A stretch of DNA of 6,274 nt from an uncultured Selenomonadaceae bacterium (GCA_905233325.1 CAJODU010000094.1:502-6775), one strand, 5' to 3'; positions 1 through 6,098 are shown, counted from the first letter of the stretch. Notes: generated by a model not told the origin, from the letters alone. Made by a program: numbers and translations.

Positions 1-1
1 A

Positions 2-1807
2 CTGCAAGCAAGCCGAACCAAGAGTGAGTTTTTGTCAAATATGAGTCATGAAATCCGCACGCCGATAAATGCCATACTGGGTATGGACGAGATGATTTTG
101 AGAGAATCGAAGGAACCTAATACTCTTGAATATGCCGAAAATCTCCGCCACGCCGGCAACAGTCTGCTTGGAATCATCAACGATATTCTGGACTTCAGCA
201 AGATTGAGGCAGGAAAAATGGAGATTATTCCCGTCGAGTATCAACTCAGTTCCGTCCTCAATGATTTAGTCAATATGATCAGGAGCCGCGCAGAAAAGAA
301 AAAACTTGAATGTATAGTCAAAGCCGACCCGAATATTCCGAGTATTCTCTTCGGCGACGAGATCAGAATCAAGCAAGTTATTACAAATATCCTCACCAAC
401 GCCGTTAAGTACACCGAGAAGGGCAGTATTACCTTGACGGTTAATTATCGTGAAAAAAGCAGCGACACCATTATTTTGACTGTCAAAGTGCAAGATACGG
501 GTATAGGTATTAAAGAGGAAGACCTTGCCAAACTTTTCAGTGCTTTTGAAAGAATCGAAGAGAAACGCAACCGCACCATTGAGGGTACAGGGCTTGGAAT
601 GAATATCACCCAGCAGCTCCTTCATTTGATGAACTCTAAACTTGAAGTTGACAGCGTCTATGGTGAAGGGTCAATATTCTGGTTTAACATTGAGCAGAAA
701 GTTGTCAGCCGCGATCCTATCGGTGACTTTGAAGAGGCCTTCAAAAATAGCCTCAAACAGCACAAAGAATATCACGAATCTTTCACCGCGCCGGACGCCA
801 ATATTTTGGTGGTTGATGATACTGTGATGAATCTCACCGTTGTGAAGGGACTTCTCAAGCAGACGCAAATCAAGATCGACACGGCGGAAAGCGGCAGAGA
901 ATGTCTGGGAATGGTCGCCAAGAAAAAATATGATGTAATATTCCTTGATCACCGTATGCCGGAGATGGACGGAATGGAGACCTTGAGAGAAATGCAGCTA
1001 ATGACGCCCAATCCCAACCGTGACACTCCCGTTATCTCACTGACGGCAAATGCAATCAGCGGTGCACGTGAACAATACCTCGCTGCCGGTTTCGTCGACT
1101 ACCTCACCAAGCCTATCAACAGCAATCATCTTGAAAATATGCTGATTAAATATCTGCCCAAAGATAAAGTCAAGATCACTGAAGATGCAGAGAATGAATC
1201 AGAATCGCCAAATACAGAAACAACCCTTCCCAAGTGGTTGACACAAGTGAAAGGGCTGGATATAAAGGCAGGTATTGAACATTGCGGTGATTCGGAACTG
1301 TTCCTTGATGCTCTCACCGTCTATGCAAATTCTGTTGTTAATGGTGCTGATGAGATTGAAGGCTACTACAAAGCGGAAGATTGGAAAAACTACACCACCA
1401 AAGTCCACGCCTTGAAGAGTTCCTCAAAGGTTATCGGTGCACTGGAACTCTCCGAGAGAGCAAAGAGACTGGAAGATGCCGGCAATTCGGGTTATATTGA
1501 TGAAATAAAGCAAGATACCGCACCTCTGCTTGATCTCTACCGCTCCTATGCTGAAAAACTCAAGCCGCTGATCAAGATTGAAGAGGATAGTTCAGACAAG
1601 CCGCTGATTGATGAGGCGGAACTTGCCGAGGCGTTCGAGGCAATGAAAGATGCCGCCGCAACCTTCGATTATGACTCAATGATGTTTGTCTTTCAGTCCC
1701 TTGATGAGTACCGTCTGCCTGACAGCGAAAATGAGAAATACAAAAAAATTAAATCTGCCGCCGAAAAATTGGACTGGGAAACAGTCAATAAAATTTTGAA
1801 CGACTAA
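2..1807 (+). CDS. Hybrid sensor histidine kinase, C-terminal part (HisKA-HATPase-REC-HPt), 5' end outside window
   Basis: A multi-step phosphorelay kinase that passes phosphate from His to Asp to His within one chain; the final partner would be a separate response regulator, not encoded here. The frame is open to the left edge, where codons read ...KSEFLSNMSHEIRTP, a complete H-box with the phospho-His at 47-49. The TTG at 32 therefore sits inside the dimerisation domain and is not the start; the sensor region is missing. The ATPase domain shows the N-box (NILTNAVKYT, key Asn at 398), the G1 box DTGIGI (from 494) and the G2 box GTGLGM (about 584-601). The receiver domain (about 797-1150) has its acidic pair at 815-820, phospho-Asp in FLDHRMPEMDG at 947-949, and Lys in LTKP at 1109. 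The HPt domain (about 1290-1580) has phospho-His in HALKSSS at 1406-1408. A helical, acidic tail of roughly 65 residues (about 1600-1804) follows and matches no domain I can name. The signal sensed cannot be told from this part. Confidence 0.95.
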   Translation: MQASRTKSEFLSNMSHEIRTPINAILGMDEMILRESKEPNTLEYAENLRHAGNSLLGIINDILDFSKIEAGKMEIIPVEYQLSSVLNDLVNMIRSRAEKKKLECIVKADPNIPSILFGDEIRIKQVITNILTNAVKYTEKGSITLTVNYREKSSDTIILTVKVQDTGIGIKEEDLAKLFSAFERIEEKRNRTIEGTGLGMNITQQLLHLMNSKLEVDSVYGEGSIFWFNIEQKVVSRDPIGDFEEAFKNSLKQHKEYHESFTAPDANILVVDDTVMNLTVVKGLLKQTQIKIDTAESGRECLGMVAKKKYDVIFLDHRMPEMDGMETLREMQLMTPNPNRDTPVISLTANAISGAREQYLAAGFVDYLTKPINSNHLENMLIKYLPKDKVKITEDAENESESPNTETTLPKWLTQVKGLDIKAGIEHCGDSELFLDALTVYANSVVNGADEIEGYYKAEDWKNYTTKVHALKSSSKVIGALELSERAKRLEDAGNSGYIDEIKQDTAPLLDLYRSYAEKLKPLIKIEEDSSDKPLIDEAELAEAFEAMKDAAATFDYDSMMFVFQSLDEYRLPDSENEKYKKIKSAAEKLDWETVNKILND

Positions 1808-1843
1808 AGGTATGATTGCACAAGAATGATAGAATCTTACCTT
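1807..1843. terminator. Imperfect inverted repeat in convergent gap, possible terminator
   Basis: An 11-bp stem with one mismatch (1807-1817 pairing with 1833-1843; arms AAGGTAtGATT and AATCtTACCTT) encloses a 15-nt loop between the stops of the kinase and the convergent tmk-like gene. It is AT-rich. A run of seven A follows it on the plus strand (1848-1854), so the T-run seen by minus-strand transcription lies before the hairpin, not after it. It is therefore not a canonical intrinsic terminator for either gene. Its place between two converging genes is the main argument for a role. Confidence 0.25.
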
Positions 1844-1854
1844 CACCAAAAAAA

Positions 1855-2514
1855 TCAGAAAATATTTTGACTCAGTGTATCAAATATATCTTTGTGAATA
1901 TCCTCAACAGTACGCGGTTGATTGCCGGCACTGCATTTTATTGTATACCAATGTAATTTTTGAGCAAGATTTTGATATGAATCATAGCAGCGATGAAGAT
2001 ATTCAAAATCTTTTTCGTGAATGTCGCTGTGGTTGCGTTCGCTGATTAATTTTTCGCTGATTTTCGGCGGCATATCAAGAAAAATCACTAAATCGGGGCG
2101 CGGGAGCTTTAGTTTGATATATTCAAAATCATCAAGCCAGTCAAGGAAGTTGTCACGCTCAACATTGTCAACAATCTTGACAGCTTGGTGAACCATATTT
2201 GACGTGGTGTAGCGGTCGGCAAGGATTATCTCACCGTCATCGTAAGCGGCTTTCCAGTGCATTTTGAATGAGGCATAACGATCGACGGCATAGAATGTTG
2301 AGGCGGCATAGGCGTCGACATCATCAGCGTGCTTGCCGAAGTCACCATTGAGATACATTTTCACCGGTGAACTTGCCGGTGAATCATAATCCGGAAATGA
2401 TACCTGCCTGACTTTGTGTCCTTCAGCCGTCAAGCGTTCAAATAATTTTTTTGTTTGTGTCGCCTTGCCGGAGCCGTCGCTGCCCTCTATCACGATTAAT
2501 TTACCTTTGTTCAC
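1855..2514 (-). CDS. tmk: Thymidylate kinase-like deoxynucleotide kinase
   Basis: Predicted cytoplasmic kinase that phosphorylates dTMP to dTDP with ATP, a step towards dTTP. From the chosen GTG start at 2514 it is 219 residues, close to the usual 205-215. The P-loop is EGSDGSGKATQ (residues 10-20), with Lys17 followed by Ala18 where Ser/Thr is usual. Other family marks are FPDY (40-43), the DRY motif in LADRYTTSNMVHQ (98-110; D100-R101-Y102) and LPRPDLVIFLDMPP (137-150). The frame is open further upstream, but those codons lie inside lgt. GTG at 2514 is preferred over GTG at 2523 because an AGGTGAG ribosome binding site (2519-2525) stands 4 nt before it. The gene overlaps the end of lgt by 14 bp in another frame, so translation is probably coupled. 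It is the last gene of the minus-strand cluster. Many Bacillota also carry a canonical tmk elsewhere, so this may be a paralogue with a somewhat different substrate range; that is inference. Confidence 0.87.
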   Translation of the reverse strand: MNKGKLIVIEGSDGSGKATQTKKLFERLTAEGHKVRQVSFPDYDSPASSPVKMYLNGDFGKHADDVDAYAASTFYAVDRYASFKMHWKAAYDDGEIILADRYTTSNMVHQAVKIVDNVERDNFLDWLDDFEYIKLKLPRPDLVIFLDMPPKISEKLISERNHSDIHEKDFEYLHRCYDSYQNLAQKLHWYTIKCSAGNQPRTVEDIHKDIFDTLSQNIF

Positions 2515-3286
2515 TGTGCTCACCTTTCTTTTTGAAATATATAAAAGCCGCCATTGCAAGGGTGAAAGCGATAACGCTTGTCATTTGTGCCGACTTCAAC
2601 AGACCGAATACAAGTTGATTGTAATCGCCGCGGAAGTATTCAAGCACGAATCTCGCCGCCGAATAGAGCATAACGTAAAGTGCGAAACATTGCCCCTTGC
2701 AATAATTACTGCAGCGGAATATCAACAGCAGAGCGAATATCACAATATCAAGCTGACACTCCCACACCTCCGCCGGCCAGAGCGGTTGATCTCCATACAT
2801 TCTGTGAGCCAGCGTAGTCGAAGGATAAAGCAGACCAAAACTGCCGCCGGTTGGAGCTCCGAAGGCGTCACCGTTGAGAAGGTTGGCACAGCGACCGAGA
2901 GCTTGACCGAGAATCATTGCCGGAGCGAGGAGATCAGCAAGGTGCAGAACGTCCAGCTTGTGCCTCTTCGCGTAAATCACAACAGAGATAGTCGCAAGAA
3001 TCAGACCGCCCTGGACAGCCATTCCACCCTGCCAGACGTTGAGAATCTCAGTCAAGTGATTTTGATAATAGTGCCAATCAAAGAAAAAAACGTCCCAAAG
3101 TCTCGCACCGAGCAAACCGGCAGCCCCGCCTATTATTCCAATGTCAACCAAATACTTTTCATAGCCGCGTCCGTCAACCTTCGCAAAGAAATATCCGACG
3201 CCTGTGGCTAGGATTATCGACAATGACAGCACTAATCCATAAGATCGAATAGGGAAGTCACCGATATAGAAAAGATACTGATGCAC
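2501..3286 (-). CDS. lgt: Prolipoprotein diacylglyceryl transferase
   Basis: An inner-membrane enzyme that transfers diacylglycerol from phosphatidylglycerol to the lipobox Cys of prolipoproteins, the first step of lipoprotein maturation. The product is 261 residues with about seven hydrophobic segments. Recognisable blocks are IGDFPIRSYGL (8-18), GARLWDVFFFDW (60-71), WQGGMAVQGGLI (85-96), the family signature region GRCANLLNGDAFG (131-143, with Arg132, Asn135 and Asn138), LWPAEVWE (169-176) and AARFVLEYFRGD (210-221). Gln92 stands where E. coli Lgt has His103 (GGMSFHGG). The start is GTG at 3286, preceded by a strong GGAGGT at 5 nt; the next residues HQYLFYIGDFPIRSYGL fit the family N-terminus. 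The stop overlaps the tmk-like gene by 14 bp, and DUF554 ends 13 bp upstream. The C-terminus ends in a short charged tail (KKKGEHSEQR), probably cytoplasmic. Confidence 0.96.
   Translation of the reverse strand: MHQYLFYIGDFPIRSYGLVLSLSIILATGVGYFFAKVDGRGYEKYLVDIGIIGGAAGLLGARLWDVFFFDWHYYQNHLTEILNVWQGGMAVQGGLILATISVVIYAKRHKLDVLHLADLLAPAMILGQALGRCANLLNGDAFGAPTGGSFGLLYPSTTLAHRMYGDQPLWPAEVWECQLDIVIFALLLIFRCSNYCKGQCFALYVMLYSAARFVLEYFRGDYNQLVFGLLKSAQMTSVIAFTLAMAAFIYFKKKGEHSEQR
2519..2525 (-). promoter_or_regulatory. Ribosome binding site deciding the tmk-like start
   Basis: AGGTGAG lies 4 nt upstream of the GTG at 2514 and inside the last codons of lgt. The alternative in-frame GTG at 2523 overlaps this site, which supports the downstream start. 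Confidence 0.6.
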
Positions 3287-3291
3287 CGAAT

Positions 3292-3297
3292 ACCTCC
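3292..3297 (-). promoter_or_regulatory. Strong ribosome binding site for lgt
   Basis: A perfect GGAGGT fills the 13-bp gap after the DUF554 stop, with 5 nt to the GTG at 3286. It settles the non-ATG start of lgt. Confidence 0.75.
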
Positions 3298-3299
3298 AA

Positions 3300-4025
3300 T
3301 CAAATCCATAATGAAGCGATAATCAGCGACGGCAGCAAGTTAGCAACTTTGATTTTCGATCCGAACATCAAATTGATTCCGATACAAAATATCAAGATAT
3401 TTCCGACGTAAGACAGATTATTCAGAGCAATTTCTGTCATCAGCGGTTGCAAAAAACCTGCAAAGAAGGTAATGGCACCTTGAAATATTCCGACTGATAT
3501 TGCCGAAAAGATACAACCTTTGCCCATTGAGGCTGTCATCACAAGAATAATGATTGCATCCAGCGTTGACTTGACATAGAGGATAGTGTAATTGCCGAGC
3601 AGACGATCTTCAATAGCTCCAATAATAGCCATTGCACCAATACAAACCGTCAAAGAGGCGGTAACAAAGCCGTCAACGAATCTTGAATCATTGTCGTTGC
3701 CGCTCTTTTTCTTCAGCCATTCGCCAAATCTCTCCATATGTCCGTCAATGTCAATTATCTCGCCAATCAACCCGCCAAGCGTAAGACTTGCAATCATCAT
3801 CATAGTGCCGACCATTTCAAGAGAGCCGTCGGCATTTATTTTGAACATTTTGCTGAATGTACTGCCGGCACCGATAAAGATAACCGCGACAGCACAGCTC
3901 ATCAGCAGGGTATCTTGTATTTTTTTTGTAAGCAGACGTCCTCCGTGTAAACCAATAACGCCGCCGAGAATGATCCCAGCGACGTTGACGAGAGTGCCGA
4001 ATCCGGCAAAACCTTCAATCATCAT
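3300..4025 (-). CDS. DUF554 family membrane protein (YdfK/YqgA-like)
   Basis: An integral membrane protein of unknown function, 241 residues, the usual DUF554 length. The N-terminus GFGTLVNVAGIILGGVIGLHGGR (about 8-30) is the family hallmark: GTLVN, then a glycine-rich first membrane segment. QDTLLMSCAVAVIFIGAG (37-54), GGLIGEIIDIDGHMERFGEWLKKK (84-107), FVTASLTVCIGAMAIIGAIED (120-140) and the Gly-rich, hydrophobic C-terminal half also fit, giving about six or seven membrane segments. The frame is open 60 codons further upstream, but that stretch lies inside rpe and is not hydrophobic. The start is one of two tandem ATGs, 4025 or 4022, which overlap the last codons of rpe by 11 or 8 bp. No good Shine-Dalgarno precedes them, so translation probably depends on ribosomes finishing rpe. 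Its place in the transcript gives no functional clue. Confidence 0.9.
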   Translation of the reverse strand: MMIEGFAGFGTLVNVAGIILGGVIGLHGGRLLTKKIQDTLLMSCAVAVIFIGAGSTFSKMFKINADGSLEMVGTMMMIASLTLGGLIGEIIDIDGHMERFGEWLKKKSGNDNDSRFVDGFVTASLTVCIGAMAIIGAIEDRLLGNYTILYVKSTLDAIIILVMTASMGKGCIFSAISVGIFQGAITFFAGFLQPLMTEIALNNLSYVGNILIFCIGINLMFGSKIKVANLLPSLIIASLWI

Positions 4026-4695
4026 GGTGATGGTGTTCGATTTCTGTGCCGCGAATATCTTTGATAGCCTGTGCAATATCCTTTGCACCGTAGATTGCAG
4101 AACCTGCGACAAGAATATTTGCACCGACTTCACGGACTTGGACGGAAGTTTGGGCATCAATACCGCCGTCAACTTCAATATCGCACTCAGTCTCAAGTTC
4201 CTCAATCATATGATAGAGCATGTGGATTTTGTAGAGTTGCGATTCAATGAACTTTTGACCGGCAAAGCCCGGATTGACAGTCATAATCAAGACCATATCG
4301 ACAAATTCGACAAGCTCCTCAATGGCTGAAAGCGAAGTACCGGGGTTAATGGCAACACCAGCCTTACAGTTTGCGGCGTGGATTTGCTCAATGAGTCTGT
4401 GAGCGTGCCTCGTCGTTTCCGCGTGGAAGGTGATAATGTCCGCTCCTGCCTCAGCGAAGGCTTGTATTTGCGTTTCAGGGTGTTCAACCATCAAGTGAAC
4501 GTCAAAGACAGCTTTTGAAGTCGGTCTCAGTGCTTTGACGACAGGTGACCCGATTGTGATATTCGGGACGAAGGTGCCGTCCATTACATCAATGTGAATG
4601 TACTCCGCACCGGCATCAGTGACTTTTTTGATCTCGTCAGCGAGGTGTCCGAAATCAGCGGAGAGTATGGAAGGTGCTATTATAGTTGACATCAT
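4015..4695 (-). CDS. rpe: Ribulose-phosphate 3-epimerase
   Basis: A cytoplasmic TIM-barrel enzyme that interconverts D-ribulose 5-phosphate and D-xylulose 5-phosphate in the pentose phosphate pathway. At 226 residues it is full length. It begins IAPSILSADFGHL (6-18), and the expected metal-binding residues are present: His34 and Asp36 in HIDVMDGTFVPN, His67 in FDVHLMVEHP, and Asp176 in EVDGGID. The phosphate-binding loops MTVNPGFAGQKFI (138-150) and LVAGSAIYG (195-203) are also intact. Two tandem ATGs (4695 and 4692) compete. A GAGGTG overlapping the mscL stop lies 3 nt from the first and 6 nt from the second, so the second may be used; the first is annotated here. The C-terminus is unusual, ending EHHHHDD, and its last codons overlap the DUF554 start. 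Confidence 0.97.
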   Translation of the reverse strand: MMSTIIAPSILSADFGHLADEIKKVTDAGAEYIHIDVMDGTFVPNITIGSPVVKALRPTSKAVFDVHLMVEHPETQIQAFAEAGADIITFHAETTRHAHRLIEQIHAANCKAGVAINPGTSLSAIEELVEFVDMVLIMTVNPGFAGQKFIESQLYKIHMLYHMIEELETECDIEVDGGIDAQTSVQVREVGANILVAGSAIYGAKDIAQAIKDIRGTEIEHHHHDD

Positions 4696-4702
4696 CTACA
4701 CC

Positions 4703-5143
4703 TCAAGCCTTCAATTCTGAAGTGCAATGCGGGCAACGGGTTGCATCTTCAGCTACAACTTCTTTACAATAGGGGCATTTACGCGGCTCCGGTTCGGGTT
4801 CCGGCTCTGGTGCTTTAGGCATAAGGCGATTGACTTGCTTAATCAAGATAAATATTGCAGTCGCAACGATCAAAAAGTCCAGACAAGTATTCAAAAATAC
4901 ACCATAGGCGATAACAGGAGCACCTGCCTCTTTAGCAGCCGCGATAGAATCATATTCAACGCTGCCGAGGTTGATGTAAAGGTTAGAGAAATCAACCTTG
5001 CCGAGCAGGAGACCAAGCGGCGGCATAAGAATGTCAGAAGTGAAAGAGGAGACAATCTTACCAAAGGCAGCACCGATAATGACACCTGTTGCCATATCGA
5101 TGACGTTGCCGCGCATTATAAATTTTTTAAATTCTTCGATCAA
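4703..5143 (-). CDS. mscL: Large-conductance mechanosensitive channel with C-terminal zinc ribbon
   Basis: A homo-oligomeric inner-membrane channel that opens under membrane tension and releases solutes during hypo-osmotic shock. The product is 146 residues. MscL features run from FKKFIMRGNVIDMATGVIIGAAFGKIVSSFTSDILMPPLG (6-44: amphipathic N-terminal helix and pore-lining TM1), through a short periplasmic loop, to TM2 in YGVFLNTCLDFLIVATAIFILIKQVNRL (80-107). After a Pro-Glu repeat linker (112-120) comes a CPYC...CPHC zinc ribbon (Cys123, 126, 137 and 140), which replaces the usual charged C-terminal helix bundle. The start is TTG at 5143 with a perfect GGAGGT 6 nt upstream. The longer frame from 5194 would add 17 residues lacking any MscL character. 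rpe follows after 7 bp; mrr ends 59 bp upstream. E. coli MscL has 136 residues, so the core is normal and the addition is the tail. Confidence 0.95.
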   Translation of the reverse strand: MIEEFKKFIMRGNVIDMATGVIIGAAFGKIVSSFTSDILMPPLGLLLGKVDFSNLYINLGSVEYDSIAAAKEAGAPVIAYGVFLNTCLDFLIVATAIFILIKQVNRLMPKAPEPEPEPEPRKCPYCKEVVAEDATRCPHCTSELKA

Positions 5144-5149
5144 AATAAG

Positions 5150-5155
5150 ACCTCC
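5150..5155 (-). promoter_or_regulatory. Strong ribosome binding site deciding the mscL TTG start
   Basis: A perfect GGAGGT lies 6 nt before the TTG at 5143. The codons after that TTG read IEEFKKFIMRGNVID, the conserved MscL N-terminus, so both signal and homology agree on this start. Confidence 0.75.
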
Positions 5156-5202
5156 AATAATACAATTTCCTTCAACCCGCCCAACCAACCACAATATGAA
5201 TA

Positions 5203-6087
5203 TTAATCTTCACTGAAGAAGTCGTTATCTACACGCTTGATTTTATATATCTTTTGAGTTTGAACGCCAACATCAAATTCTATCATTAATTCAGTCAGTT
5301 TCTTACCGTCAACTAGAATTATATGTTGAGCGTCAGCATAATTTTTGGCTTCTTTGGAAAATTTTGCCGTTGTTATATAAAGACCTTTCTCTATCTTCGG
5401 AGGGCCTGCCAACGCTCCCATAAATTTTTGAATTTCGGGACGTGAAATCACAGTATCAGGAGCCCAGCGTTTTGCTTGAATGTAAATCAGATTAAAGCCG
5501 AGTTTGTCTTCATAAATGACGCCGTCAACACCGCCGTCACCGCTGGATTTTGTAACAAAACCTGCACCCTCATAACCGCCGTAACCCATAGCCTCCATTA
5601 ATTTGACTACCAATCTTTCAAAAAAGTCAGGAGACATATTTAAAACGGCTGTCAATAATTCGTCAGATAGTTCAGCGGTTATTTCTTGATAGCTTTTCTC
5701 AAAAAGTTCCTGCGGAGTATCTTTATTAATATCTGATTCTGCACTTTTTTTATTTCTAAATTTTGCATAATCTGGAAATCTTTCGATTAGTAATTTACTA
5801 GTAATGGTTATACCTTCAAGAAAAATTTTTTTACCAATATCTGTAATTTGTAAATGTGCTCTTTTAGGATTATAAATAAGACCAGCTTTTTTTAAATGTG
5901 TGAAAGTCCAGCTAATACGATTGATCCATGTCGGTTCACCACTAGGGATAGTTTCCAATAATTCATCTGGAGTAAAATTCATCTTTTGCCTGATATATTC
6001 TGTACAATCCTGCCAATAGTGAACTTTCCCATCACTTAATGATTCCAGAACTATATTATAAAATTCATAAAACTTAGGAACAGCCAT
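5203..6087 (-). CDS. mrr: Mrr-family restriction endonuclease (type IV, methylation-dependent)
   Basis: A predicted DNA endonuclease that in E. coli cleaves DNA carrying foreign methylation; no partner methyltransferase is visible. It has 294 residues, against about 304 for E. coli Mrr. The N-terminal winged-helix Mrr_N domain (about 5-92) shows LSDGKVHYWQD, TIPSGEPTWINRISWTFTHLKKAGLI and ITDIGKKIF. A charged linker (about 105-140) leads to the catalytic Mrr domain (about 150-275), a PD-(D/E)xK variant: SPDFFERLVVKLMEAMGYGG, then GDGGVDG (Asp188), then IQAKRW (Gln204, Lys206). All expected catalytic residues are intact. ATG at 6087 has GAGGT 6 nt upstream. The 5' 387 bp are about 30% GC and positions 5221-5700 about 39% by hand count, well below a sampled 60-bp stretch of rpe (about 50%), which suggests horizontal acquisition. 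It may share a transcript with mscL, since I see no terminator or convincing promoter in the 59-bp gap. The 42 bp upstream hold only the binding site and no convincing promoter. Confidence 0.93.
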   Translation of the reverse strand: MAVPKFYEFYNIVLESLSDGKVHYWQDCTEYIRQKMNFTPDELLETIPSGEPTWINRISWTFTHLKKAGLIYNPKRAHLQITDIGKKIFLEGITITSKLLIERFPDYAKFRNKKSAESDINKDTPQELFEKSYQEITAELSDELLTAVLNMSPDFFERLVVKLMEAMGYGGYEGAGFVTKSSGDGGVDGVIYEDKLGFNLIYIQAKRWAPDTVISRPEIQKFMGALAGPPKIEKGLYITTAKFSKEAKNYADAQHIILVDGKKLTELMIEFDVGVQTQKIYKIKRVDNDFFSED

Positions 6088-6092
6088 TTTAC

Positions 6093-6098
6093 TACCTC
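6093..6098 (-). promoter_or_regulatory. Ribosome binding site for mrr
   Basis: GAGGTA lies 5 nt before the ATG at 6087 and supports that start; the preceding gene's stop lies about 30 bp further upstream. Confidence 0.6.

Noticed and set aside
32..34. TTG as the start of the histidine kinase
   Set aside because: The frame is open to the left edge and the residues before it (ASRTKSEF) belong to the conserved H-box helix, so the gene continues outside the window.
2360..2371. Perfect 12-bp palindrome TTCACCGGTGAA followed by a partial repeat
   Set aside because: It lies inside the tmk-like gene, where it encodes a conserved part (SPASSPVK); a chance codon repeat is the simpler explanation.
2414..3211. 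A 265-codon open frame on the plus strand
   Set aside because: It is antisense to lgt and tmk, whose motifs are unmistakable. The translation is rich in Ser, Arg, Asn and Gln with no domain character.
3592..4329. A 245-codon open frame on the plus strand
   Set aside because: It is the mirror of DUF554 and rpe; its Ile/Pro/Ser-rich start is what the complement of a hydrophobic, Gly-rich protein gives.
4787..4812. Short direct repeats (GGTTCCGG-like)
   Set aside because: They encode the Pro-Glu linker of MscL and are explained by that repeat; they are not an array or mobile-element end.
5156..5190. Promoter for mscL (TTGGGC, 16 nt, TATTAT)
   Set aside because: The -10-like box abuts the GGAGGT, which would place the transcript start inside the ribosome binding site; the -35 match is also poor.
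4727..5206. A 159-codon open frame on the plus strand
   Set aside because: It is antisense to mscL and has no recognisable features or ribosome binding site.
5207..5219. Near-palindrome TCTTCACTGAAGA at the end of mrr, as a terminator
   Set aside because: The 6-bp arms leave a one-base loop, which cannot form a hairpin, and no T-run follows.
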